Assembly (NCBI GenBank): GCA_018350325.1
Contig: JAEVLN010000023.1
Location: forward strand, 559,001-623,000
Length of the DNA stretch: 64,000 bases
Reading direction: 5' to 3'
Origin: Globodera rostochiensis
Taxonomy: Eukaryota; Nematoda; Chromadorea; Rhabditida; Heteroderidae
Below are positions 46,820-56,942 of the stretch, piece by piece; positions within the stretch are counted from its first letter, which is position 1; each line of letters begins with the position of its first letter. The position numbers were made by a program, and so were the translations under genes. The notes under the pieces were generated by a model that worked only from the letters and a program-made list of their open reading frames with translations, did no database searches and was not told the DNA's origin.

Positions 46820-46891
46820 GGGTCGGTAGTTCAGTCGGTTAGAACACTGGTCCGGTCAACCAGAGACGCCGGTTCAATTCCGGCCCGCCCC
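46820..46891 (+). tRNA. tRNA-like sequence, copy 2
   Basis: Same 72 nt as copy 1, 361 bp downstream in the direct duplication, with the same missing U33 and one acceptor mismatch. Confidence 0.5.
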
Positions 46892-46951
46892 CAAAGTTTT
46901 TCCCTCAAAAGCTCCCAGCACTCGTTACTTTCATCCTCATATTTTTAGAAA

Positions 46952-47511
46952 ATGTCCGCCATTTGGGAACAAAAAATTGATTGTGGGATTTTTTGCCATT
47001 TTCCCGACGTCTGTTGGGAGCCTAAGGACTTTACAAGTCCTAACATTTGCCTTCCGGCCTCCGTGAATCCAAATTCATTCACGAATTATTTGTCGTTTTC
47101 CGAATCCAACGTCGTGCTTCTTGCCACTCTTCCCTTCTTTGGCGGCATTTCCTTTGGCTTGTTGATTTGCCTCTCCATTTATTTGATTTTTTGTCGAAAG
47201 TCCGTCGCTCATGTAATTTGTACTTTTTCTGATCAATTTTAATTTGATCACTCTCGTTAAGTCGAGTCATTCGCCAAAATCGTGCGTTCGTAATGTCGGC
47301 ACTCATTTGGGGACTCATTTTGGACGTCCGCCGTCAACTTCCTTTGCTTTTCGCGTTCCTCCCGGAGGGCATTCGGTCGTTTGAGGTAAGACCGATCACA
47401 CCCTTATATTATTTTTCTGGATCTTTAATTTTTCAGTGGGCCCACATGGCGTCAAAATGCCTTCTTTTGTTGACAATTTTAATTGGGATTATTGATTTGT
47501 TGATTTTCTAA
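46952..47511 (+). CDS. Small multi-pass membrane protein, unknown family
   Basis: The ATG follows TTTTTAG by three bases, a good spliced-leader acceptor. Exon 1 (from 46952) encodes a Cys-rich start (CGIFCHFPDVCWEPK), then a membrane segment VVLLATLPFFGGISFGLLICLS and YLIFCRKSVAH. Exon 2 ends at 47385 (MSALIWGLILDVRRQLPLLF, IRSFE), donor GAG/GTAAG. Exon 3, 47437-47511 (WAHMASKCLLLLTILIGIID), ends in a hydrophobic segment. The exon 1-2 junction is unsolved: the strong donor CAT/GTAATT puts exon 2 out of frame, while a weak AAA/GTCCG fits. So either splicing is unusual or there is a one-base lesion. Perhaps three membrane spans. It starts only 16 bp after the tRNA-like repeat. Confidence 0.5.
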
Positions 47512-47599
47512 TTTTTTTAACATATTTTTACTATTTTGTTATTATTATTATTATTTTTTTTGGGTTGTGTCTTTATCTTTTAATTAATTATTTAATAAA

Positions 47600-48450
47600 A
47601 CATTTTCAATTAATTCGATCAAAATATTATTTGGGTGTCTGTCCCGCGGCGGGACCTCCATGAATAGCGGGGAAAGCCCGGAGGCATTTGTATACCTCCA
47701 ATTTACAAAGGGATGAACAATAAGCTTTATTCAGAAGGTGATTTCCAAACATTGGCCAATGTGAAGGTAATAACATAACCCGATTCGTCTCGGGACAGAC
47801 GGGAGTTGGGGGGATTGGGCAAAGGTGTTTCGGGAGCCCAATCCCCGATCGAATGAATAAAGGCCCTGAGGGGGGAACAAACGAACACTGGTGGGGCGGG
47901 GCGATCCAATGATGAGAGAAGTGATCAGACAATTATTGGGCGGAGTCAAGCACTTAGTTGTTTTGCATGACAAATGGTCTTCAACGCTCACCACTTTTTC
48001 AACCATCTCAATGGAATCATTTATGCATCTCAATGCTTTGCAATAATCGCTTAGGAATGAAAGGGTTTAAAGTTATAAAAGCATTTGTGAGCATAAAAGT
48101 GTTAAAAAATTTTGCAGAACAAATGGCATATAAAATATGATTTCCAAGTATTCGTTTCGAAATTTTTGTTTTGTTTTTATACAATATTCTCGCTTTATTA
48201 AAAGGGCATTCGCTTGAATTTGATGTTGCGTGAATTGAATTGAGTGGGAATGCGTGCCACTTTTGCGTGATTGGGAAATTTTTTGAGCATTTTGTCTCCA
48301 CCAAATAAACAAATCCCCGAAGGCAATGTTGACGCCGGCTCGCCAAATTAATTTGTATCACTTCATTTTTACGGAAATTAGTTTGTAAAGTTAATTAAAA
48401 TAATATGCAATTAAATCATTTTAATTATTTATATTAGAGAATTTTTATTA
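47600..48450. other. Repeat fragment and shared upstream block of Srsx copy B
   Basis: 47640-47950 is a GC-richer block ending in GATCAGACAATTATTGGGCG, which is present inverted at the end of the RT fragment (44231-44262), so it is part of the same mobile sequence. 48230-48450 (GAGTGGGAATGCGTG, ACTTTTGCGTGATTGGG, ACGGAAATTAGTT) recurs upstream of copy E (56700-56850) and was copied with the genes. The minus-strand ORF at 48017-48361 is not supported. Confidence 0.5.
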
Positions 48451-48452
48451 AA

Positions 48453-49968
48453 ATGTCCAATTCATCCTCCGAACAACCGCCGCCGCCGCCACCGCTGACC
48501 TATTTTGATTTGTTCCATCAAAACGGGGGTCATACGGTGGCCATGTGGCTGATACTCGGCGAAAAGTGTGCCCTCTCATTGGTTGGCATTCTTTTCAATG
48601 CCATTCTGGTGGTTGCCACACTCAAAGCAAAGTACTGTATAATTCAGGGTTTGATCAGTTTGCTCAAAATTTAGAGCATTTAGGGTAATTAAACGCATAA
48701 TTAATGTCCCTTAAGGGCCTGATCAGGGATCTAATCGAACGCGTAATTGATTGTCCTTAAAGATCTGATCAAGGATCAAAGATTGAAAAGGCAAATTTCA
48801 GAAGTCTTCGAAGCATTTGCAACTTGCTGATCGCCATAGACTCAGCGTTTCTGGCCCTATATCAACTGAACACTCTGATCACTTTGCTGATCGCACTTTT
48901 TGGCATCAATTTTGTGTCCGTTTACACCTGCTTTTATCTGCAAGCACTTCCAACATTCTCGGCTCTGATGTCCCTTTGTGTGATGTTCCAAATCGGACTT
49001 GAACGTTTCGCGAATGTGCTGTTTCCAATTTGGTAAAAATTTCGGTTATAAAAAAAAAATTCTCGAGTGTCTCGAGTATCGAGTTAGAAATTTTTGAAAG
49101 ATTTCTAATTATGATTTATTTTTATTTTATTTTAGGAGTATGCAGGAAAACTCGGAGCGTTTTCATGCTGCCTTTTTGCTGTTTTCCTTATGTTCCAATT
49201 TCTATCTGATGTGGCTTCAACACGACGTGGCTCTTGGCTTCAATAAGTAAATTTTAAATGATAAAAAATTTCTGAAAGTGCCAAATTTAAATTTAAATTT
49301 TGTAATTTAACACAGAATGGTCATGTGCACGGCTTCCGATGTCCCCACTTTGGGTGGTCTCTCCCACACAATTGCGTTTAATCGAGCAGTCTTTATGCAT
49401 ATTCTGCTTATCATTATTTATATCGCAATTTTTTTAATATTGAAATTTAAAAAAGGTAAAATTTAAAAAAAATTAAAAACATTTGTGATTATAAATTTAG
49501 TATAATATTATACTTCACGAACAGTACTTTCTTTTAAAAGTACTTAAAATTATTTTTGTTTTTAATCAAATTATTAATTCAATTAAGGAAATGAAAATTT
49601 TTCCAAGAGCATTTTTCACTCTTTGCTTTACCTCGTCGTATTCGAAGTGTTCGGATGGTTACCGCCAATTTATTTAAATCTCGTTATCCAAAAGTTCCAA
49701 TTGTCGCCAGTCACCGGCACTTATATAAGCGTGGCATTTACCACAATTTCTTCGTGCATTACGGCGTCAGCAAATGCGCCGACACTTTATTATTTTAGGC
49801 AATTTTAATCATTTTTAATAATAATAATTTTTAAATATTTTTTCATTTAGCGATTTGTATCGCGATACGATGAATGCGATTTTTATGGGCATTGGCATCA
49901 AAAAAGCAAACAAAACAAAATCAGTGGTGGTCGTGAGAAGAAACATTAATTGGATTAGTAGCGAATGA
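48453..49968 (+). CDS. Srsx-type chemoreceptor, copy B
   Basis: Six exons, 329 residues: 48453-48631, 48802-49032, 49136-49246, 49316-49455, 49588-49798, 49851-49968. It has the same exon plan and phases as copy A. The N-terminus MSNSSSEQPPPPPPLTYFDL has two more Pro than copy A. IGLERFANVLFPIW follows TM3. MVMCTASDVPTLGGLSHTI starts exon 4, and SDLYRDTMNAIFMGIG starts the cytoplasmic tail, which ends INWISSE. N-glycosylation of the N-terminus (NSS) is possible. The last intron is GC-AG (TTTAG/GCAATT). All seven membrane segments are intact and no frame break was seen. Its 5' flank is shared with copy E, not with copy A. Confidence 0.85.
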
Positions 49969-50098
49969 TTCGGACGAATTTTGTGCATTAAGTAAAGAAT
50001 TTTTTACAAACAATTATATTAAACATTATAACAATTGTTTACACAAAATGTCAAATTCATAAAATATTTCACACAATATTTTTTAATAAATCATTTAT

Positions 50099-50587
50099 AG
50101 GGTTTTCAAGGGTGCTGATCACAATCTGACAATATTTTTATGATCTGACAACATCTAAGAGTTTGAAAATCTATGATTTTATTATTATTATTTTTACCAT
50201 TAATCGCACAAAACTGGTTTTATAGGCTTTCTTAGGTGCTGAAAACGATGGAATAAGCAAAAATTTTAGCGTGCTCAATCTTTAAACCGGTTTTTGAACC
50301 AAAATTTTGAAAACCATAGGGGACCTTTTTGGTCTAAAGTTCGTTAGGCTTAGGCCTAAGCCACCCTGGCTTGGGGTTCGTTAGGCTTAGGCCTAAGCCG
50401 TCCAGAGCTTAGGGGTTCATCTCAGGGTGGCTTAGGCCTAAGCCTAACGAACCCCCCTAAGTCTCTACCTTTTGTGTGATTAATGGTAAAAAAATAATAA
50501 AAAATAATAGATTTTCAAAATCTTAGATGTTGTCAGATCTTAACAATATTGTCAGATTCGTGTTCAGCCAGCACCCTTGAAAACCCT
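50099..50587. mobile_element. Fold-back element with inner palindromic insertion
   Basis: Outer arms AGGGTTTTCAAGGGTGCTGA...TGACAATATT and their inverted copy ...CAGCACCCTTGAAAACCCT. Inside, about 50210-50465, lies a second palindromic unit with GTTCGTTAGGCTTAGGCC/TAAGCCTAACGAAC. Same family as 7840-7979. Confidence 0.65.
50335..50465. repeat. TTAGGC palindrome (telomere-like units)
   Basis: Three copies of GTTCGTTAGGCTTAGGCCTA (two direct, one inverted as TAGGCCTAAGCCTAACGAAC). Each is two TTAGGC hexamers meeting an inverted GCCTAA. Confidence 0.5.
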
Positions 50588-51126
50588 ATTTATGATGTTT
50601 TAGCAAATTTGGGGTGGGGGTCGCAAAATGCAAAAGTACCGATTATCATTTGGTGGAAAAAAACCAATCTCGGTTTAATTCGTTTTAAAAAGTTCAAACT
50701 TTTTTAATTCGATCGGCAATCCGCGATCTCAAATTATTTAATAACGGCGATCTGCCCAAAAAAGTTGCAGTGGTGACCTAAGGCTATGACTTGGAGAACC
50801 GAACCGAAAAAATCCAGCTTCTGCGGTTTGGTTCGGTTCGTAATCGCCAACCCTTAGCTATAACATCTGCAGAGCAAGTTCTTTCCTCTTAGCAAGCAAA
50901 TATTATTTTTTTTTTAGTTTTTAAATTTGATATTTAGATTATTTTATAAATTTATAAGGTTCAAAATTATGTACAAATGTAAAAAAAAATATATTTACAA
51001 GATCGATTAAATAATTTATTAATAAATCATTATAAATAATCGTAGAGTCAGAATCTTTTTCAAAATTCAAATATAATACACATCAGGCAATCGCCTAAAG
51101 ATCAAATAAAGCGATGTACAGGAAAT

Positions 51127-52382
51127 TAGAGCCCGGTAAAAAAAAATTTCCGGGAACGGGAACGGGGTTTTCAAAAAGAACGGGACGGGAATCCCGAACG
51201 GGAATCCCGTCTTTTTCCCGTTCCCGTAGAAATCCCGTTCAATTTTTAACGGGAATCCCGCGGGAACGGGAAAAATTTTGAAAATTTTTAAACTAAGAAT
51301 TTTTCGAAATTTTTTTTGGCGGGCACTTTGAGAGAAATTTCTGATATACAATTGGAGGGTCCGACAACGCCGATAGGCGCCGTCGGAAAATTTTAAAACA
51401 TTTTTGTTAAGAAAATTGCTCAAAATTTTCGAATTTTTTCCGATTTGCGAATTTTTCAAAATTCAAATTTTTGAGAATTTCTTTTCTCGAGGTGGAGGGG
51501 GGGAGGGTCGGCGGTGCCGATAGGCGCCGCCGAGAAAATTTTGCATTTTTTGCTCAATTTGATAAGAGATTTGCTACCAAAATCTTAAAAATACGGAAGT
51601 TTTTTTAAGCTTTTGAAATCTTAATTGATTCAGAAAATCAGAAACCAACAGAATATGGCGGTACCCCGCAACTGGGCGCGCACGATTGGGCGCGGCACGA
51701 TTGGGCGCCGACAAGTTTTTCGTTAAAACTTTGTTCAAAGTCAACCAAACCAAACATTCTTGCTATCATTCGAAAGCATGTAATAAGTAGAAGCTTACAA
51801 AGGCAAAAGCTAAGCGATTCAACTTAAATAAAGAAAGTTATGACGTCACCACGATAAAAATGGCAATTTTCACAGGTTTTAAACCTATAACCTTTTTTTG
51901 AAAAGACGAATCGGTTAGCTTTAGCTTGGTCAAAGGTTCAGCATACTGAGAGCTTTTGTATGATACCAATTTTGTTTGGTTTGCTTCGGGCACCGAATCG
52001 TGCCGGCACCGAACGTGCTGGCGCCCAATCGTGCGCGCCCAAGTGCTCCGGAAAATGGACATTTTGGGTGGGTTCGGCGATGCCGATAGGCGCCGCCGTT
52101 AAAAAATTTTGAAATTTAAGCATTTTTGTGATGAAAATTGGTACAAAATTGTTAAATTTTTGAAAACATTTCGCCAAGAAAAATAAACGGGAACGGGAAA
52201 AATACTGAAATAAAATTTCCGGGAACGGGAACGGGGTTTTCAAAAAGAACGGGACGGGAATCCCGAACGGGAATCCCGTCTTTTTCCCGTTCCCGTAAAA
52301 AATCCCGCCCGGCGAAAAAGACGGGAACGGGACAGGGATTCCCGTACTTTTCCCGCGGGAATCCCGTTCCCGCCGGGCTCTA
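51127..52382. mobile_element. hAT-like element with nested inverted-repeat element
   Basis: 1256 bp, ends TAGAGCCCGG and CCGGGCTCTA, exact CAGGAAAT duplications on both sides (51119-51126, 52383-52390). Subterminal AACGGGAACGGG/AATCCCG repeats are nearly identical at the two ends (51146-51290, 52225-52380). No transposase ORF. Confidence 0.8.
51674..52040. mobile_element. Inverted-repeat element nested in the 51127 element
   Basis: Perfect 20-bp terminal inverted repeats GGGCGCGCACGATTGGGCGC and GCGCCCAATCGTGCGCGCCC. The interior (CATTCGAAAGCATG, GTAGAAGCTT) is related to the fold-back element in Srsx copy A intron 3. Confidence 0.7.
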
Positions 52383-53129
52383 CAGGAAATAGCCAAAGCG
52401 GGGGTGTGAACATTTTTTAATAATTTTTAAATATTTTTTAATTAAAATATGCTAAAAAAATAAGAATTTTTGAAACAAAATTCATCACATCTTCTGAATT
52501 TTTGCTTCAATTATTTTAACAAATATTGCCAATTTTTGTAATATTGTCAAATTCTGTATTCCTAACCAATTTTAAACAAAAATGTTAAAATTCAAAAAAT
52601 GTTTCCGCTGGCGCTGTTGGACCCCCAACAATTGTATACCAAAAATTTACCGCAAAGTTCGTTAATTATTATTTGCAAGAATTTATTTCAAAATTTGAAA
52701 TTTAAAACTCTTTGAAATTTCCGGACATTTTTTAGCATCCGATTACATCCCTGATGCCTACCCTTCTCAGGTTTTCGAAAAACTTTCCGACTCCGATCGA
52801 TTTGGGTAACCCCGACCCGACCCCGACAGTCCCACCCCCGAAAAACCCCGACCCCGCAATTCTCAACCCCGACGTCGGGGGTGACAACCCTAACAAATCA
52901 CAAAAAGTGAAGCCTAAAATATTTATATCTTTTAGAAATTTATTTTATTATTATTATAATTTTTTATTTAATTTACTTATCTCCAGCCCGTATTCATTAA
53001 ACTTGCTTTTCTTTGTACATTTCTTCACCAACTTTTTGGTGCGCCTTTGAAAAAATACTCGCTTGGCGCTCAGATGGACGCCCGAGGCGCTATGGGCCAA
53101 TTGTGGGTCAAAATTTCAGTCCCACTTAA

Positions 53130-53345
53130 GCAGGTGGGTTTCCGTCATTTATTTAATTAATTATTATGTATTATTCAAAAGTTCCAATTCTTTGCCCGCG
53201 ACACCGCCACTTACCTAACTAAAAAGCTCGGGGTTTAACAAAAGTACTTTGCGCATTACGTAGTCAGTCTTTTGAAATGTGGCGACATTTTATTATTTTA
53301 TGCAATTTTTTTTATAACAAATAATATCTTGCTTTTTTCATTAGG
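53130..53345 (+). pseudogene. Srsx receptor relic (exons 5-6), second copy
   Basis: CAGGTGGGTTTCCGTCATTT through ACATTTTATTATTTTATGCA closely matches the relic at 38950-39165, with the same indels relative to intact exon 5. The 86 bp after it match the promoter-side sequence of copy A. Confidence 0.6.
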
Positions 53346-53430
53346 TAATTAGTTTTACATTTTTGGCAAATTATAATATAAAAAACAAAAAAGTTTTATT
53401 AGCTAATTAATAATGTTCTAATTCAACAAA

Positions 53431-53680
53431 ATGTCCAACTCATTTTCGGAACAACGACAACAACCGCCGCTTACCTACGGCGAAAAGTGTGCCCTTTCAT
53501 TGGTTGGCATTCTGTTCAATGCCATTCTGGTGGTTGCCACTGTCAAAGCAAAGTACTTTATAATTCAGTGGTTTAATCAGTCTGATCAGAATTTAAAGTT
53601 GACGAGTCTCATGGCATGATAAAAAAATTTATGAAAGTGCCAAATTTAAATTGAATAACGGCTTAACAAATATTTTGTTT
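53431..53680 (+). pseudogene. Srsx receptor relic, exon 1 only
   Basis: Exon 1 (MSNSFSEQRQQPPLTYGEKC...VVATVKAK) with an internal deletion that removes the segment between LTY and GEKC. After the donor the sequence jumps to intron-3-like ATGAAAGTGCCAAATTTAAA; exons 2 to 6 are missing. The Srg gene follows directly. Confidence 0.7.
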
Positions 53681-53796
53681 AACTTCACAAAATGTCATTT
53701 TTTGGCCCATTTGCTCAGAGGAATAAATGTTAATAAAATTCCTGCATTTTAAGATTTTGAAATATTTTAAAAAGTCAGCTTTTTGTGAATTTTGCT

Positions 53797-55131
53797 ATGG
53801 ATTCATCGCTTTTTTTCGCCGCCATGGCCTTGTTGGCCAATGCGGATTTGTTTCCGTTTTTGTTCGCTCTGGTCATTAGCATTCCATCGGCGGCGCTGTA
53901 CTGCTTGGAGTTGTCAGTGATCATCACCAATTTTGCCCATTTTTCTTCCCCTTTTTTTGTCCTCGTCGCTGTCCGCACAATTTTAGTAAGCGAATGGTTT
54001 GGCACTTAAAATATTTTATTCAAATTTATTTTTAATTTAGAGTTTGGCTAACTATGTTGTTGCATTTTTTGCGCATCGTTTCGGCAAAATTGGCTTGTTT
54101 CTGCCCGTTTACCTTCAATTGCCTCGAATTGTGTTGGCCTTTTTGCTTTTCGTCGGATATTATTCGTTTCACGTGGAAAATTTGTTGACGGCATTTTTGC
54201 TGCTGAACCGATGCACCGCCATTTTGTGCCCGATTAAATATAAAACGGTGACAGACATTTATTTGAAAAATTTTTTTGTTTAAATAAATACTTTTTAATT
54301 AAATTGAGTTTTGGCGTCGTCGATCGACCCTTTTAATAGCAGTCGCATTCGTTCTCCCCCTGCCGTTCACTGTCCCAATTTTCAACTTGGACATGTTTGT
54401 TCATGTTCAACGTGACAATGTCACATTCACTCTCGACGACCACAAGACTGAAAATGTATGTTTATTTTTGATTTTTTTTTGGAAATTGCAAATTCCCATG
54501 CTTTTACATATATTATAGGAACCGAATGGCCCTGAAATCGCCGCTTGGTCTGCCGTTATTTTCGGCATTGTTTGCCTTTTGCTGAACGTGGCCACACTTT
54601 TTGCCTACAAAATGCGTGCACACAGTCAACAACCAATCGACAAAAACAAACGCAAAATGACCATTTACACGGTGGCCACTTTTTTTGGCCAACTCATTTG
54701 GCGATATTTATGGTGAAACAAAAATTGCATAAATCCGCTTGCTGTTTAATGAATTTAGTTTCAGATTTTTGTCTACTTGACAGCAACTAATTTTCTTGAC
54801 GACCAAAACAATCGCTATTCCCTGCTCCAAAAGTGGTTTGGCATCACTTTGGAGCGGAACGAGATTCTGTTTCTGGCCAATTTCAACCAGTACCCGTGGG
54901 TCAACGACCTTGCCACGGTGGTCATTCCGGCCTGGTAATTTAACTCAAAAATTATTTTGAATAGCGCCAAAGTTTAGGCTTTTACTATGGGCCTCAACCA
55001 AAATGCGTGAAATTGTTGTCAAAAAAATCAAATTTATACACTTTTTCGAACGACATGCCGTTGGTGTGCCTGTAACGAATGTTGTCTCAGTTCCAGTCAG
55101 TCAGCAGAAACGACCAATTGCCGGTTATTGA
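53797..55131 (+). CDS. Srg-type chemoreceptor with one frame break
   Basis: Six exons: 53797-53985, 54041-54247, 54309-54455, 54519-54712, 54765-54934, 54978-55131, about 353 residues. Seven hydrophobic segments, beginning LFPFLFALVISIPSAALYCL. Diagnostic parts are the TM3 end ENLLTAFLLLNRCTAILCPI with KTFWRR after it, and VVIPAWLLLWASTKMREI in TM7, both as in serpentine class gamma. Exons 1-3 and 5-6 join cleanly. Exon 4 ends in phase 2 while exon 5 must be entered in phase 0, and the direct join gives TGA. A one-base change near the T run at 54680 would fix the frame. So it is either a young pseudogene or a base error. It is unrelated to the Srsx copies around it; expected role is chemosensation. 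Confidence 0.65.
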
Positions 55132-55379
55132 GAGAAGGATGAAAAGACTTTTGAATCCACGAATAAAATGGCCAATTTTTTTTTTTTTTTAATTTTTATT
55201 TAATTATGGTCTGAATTGTTTATCGACTACAAACGGACAGTAAATACATTTCAAAATATGAATGAATACATCTTTTAATCCAAAACTTAAGCAGCTGTAA
55301 AGGTCCAAGATTCAAATCTTTGTCCTCTCCTTCGGCATAATTTTGCTCCCCTAATTCCGGAATTCTCGAAATTTTAATT

Positions 55380-55565
55380 AGAGATTGGAACGATCGAGAT
55401 TCTCGATCGAAATCTCGGTAAATCTCGACGAGATTTTTTCGAGATTCTCGATCGAAAAATTTTGGCTCGACCGAGATTTTTCGAGATTCGAGCTTTTTCG
55501 AGATTCTCGATCAAAATCTCAATTGAAAAATATTCGATCGAGAATCTCGATCGATCCCTAAGTCC
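55380..55565. repeat. GATCGAGATTCTCGATCG palindromic repeat
   Basis: A cluster of inverted GATCGAGATTCTCGATCG and AAATCTCG(A/G) units; a shorter version lies in the intron of the 16024 gene and near 33690. Confidence 0.6.
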
Positions 55566-55904
55566 GAGACTTTAATTTTAATTAAAAAAAGCACAACCCC
55601 CGAACATTTTGACCGGGGATGCCACTTCCCATTTTTATATAGGAATCAATTTGATAAACATTGCGAATTTAATTCTTTGAAATGTTAATTACGCGTTATT
55701 AATTAAATGTATTTTCTATAATATTTATGGACACCACCTTTTCGGACAAATTATCGTAAATAAAAGGTTTTTATGATAAAATCTTCTTAAATTAATTCAT
55801 TAAAACAAAAATAATAATTTATGACCAGCAACGGAAAGACGAAAACAAAATCCTTCAAATTATTTTGTCGCCATCGCCGGATTCTTCAGGAGTCTTGGGT
55901 TCGG

Positions 55905-56291
55905 TAAGTTTTGATCTCGAACATCACTAAGTATATATTTTTTTTAATTTAAATTCTGTTTTAGGAATATGAAGGACAACTCGAAAGCCGGTTGTTTAGA
56001 GAAGGATGAAAAACTTTTTTCAATTGTCGCCCGTCACCGGCACTTATTTGAGCGCGGCATTTACCACAATTTCTTCGTGCATTACGGCGTCAGCAAATGC
56101 GCCGACACTTTATTATTTTAGGCAATTTTAATCATTTTTAATAATAATAATTTTTAAATATTTTTTCATTTAGCGATTTGTATCGCGATACGATGAATGC
56201 GATTTTTATGGGCATTGGCATCAAAAAAGCAAACAAAACAAAATCAGTGGTGGTCGTGAGAAGAAACATTAATTGGATTAGTAGCGAATGA
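55905..56291 (+). pseudogene. Srsx receptor relic, internally deleted
   Basis: Starts in intron 2 (GTAAGTTTTGATCTCG), has the first bases of exon 3 (ATGAAGGACAACTCGAA), then jumps to the second half of exon 5 (TTGTCGCCCGTCACC) and keeps the GC-AG intron and exon 6 through the TGA at 56289-56291. The jump point carries AGAGAAGGATGAAAA, also found just after the Srg stop at 55131, so the deletion junction may be shared. Confidence 0.7.
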
Positions 56292-56942
56292 TTCGGACGA
56301 AATTTTGTGCATATTTATTTAAGATCGATCAGTTAATTTATTAAAATTTAAGTCGATTATTTCTCACTTAAGCGAAGTAAAATTTTTTGACGGTTCCGCG
56401 CACGTCTCAGAATGGTATTTTGATGCCATGTCAATTTTTATTTTCAAAAATTTAGTGCAAATTTGAACCCTCTCAAAACATTGGATTATCAGAGCGGAAA
56501 CAAGAAAATTTTGGAAAAAATTCATTCACAAGCCATTCAAAGAAGAATAAAGCGTTTTTGTTTTGATAAAATGTTAATTTTGAGTCGCCAAATTGTTCTG
56601 TTATGTACTTGGAAATCAACATGTTTGTACTTGGCTCTAACGCTAACCAGATACGAGCCCTGAATTAAGGTATTAAATACAAATCTTTTAATGAGGAGAA
56701 ATTGAGTGGGAAATGCGTGGCACTTTTGCGTGATGGGGGAACTTTAGAGCCTTTTGTACAAAGCCCCGAAGCAATGTTGGTGGTCCGGCTCTTAATATTA
56801 ATTTTTATCTCAATTTATTATCACGGAAATTAGTTCTTAAAGTTAAATGAAAATAAATTGAATTTAAATGCTCGAGTTTTAATTTTTTCAATTAAATAAT
56901 AATTTTATTTTTCTTTTATATTTCGCGAATTAATTGATCAAA

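Larger units (their letters stand above)
46368..46936 (+). repeat. 361-bp direct duplication carrying tRNA-like sequences
   Basis: The segment from 46368 to about 46572 recurs at 46729-46936, offset 361 bp and nearly exact. Each begins with two perfect hairpins (GTGAAG...CTTCAC; GAGATCAT...ATGATCTC), followed by a tRNA-like sequence and a shared tail AAGCTCCCAGCACTCGTTAC. The spacer (46573-46728) exists once. Confidence 0.8.

Noticed and set aside
46459..46891. Calling the two tRNA-like sequences functional tRNA genes
   Set aside because: The anticodon loop lacks U33, the acceptor stem has a mismatch, and both sit in a repeat duplicated with hairpins; kept only as tRNA-like.
48017..48361. 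114-residue minus-strand ORF
   Set aside because: Lies in the shared upstream block of Srsx genes; the equivalent region of copy E has no such frame.
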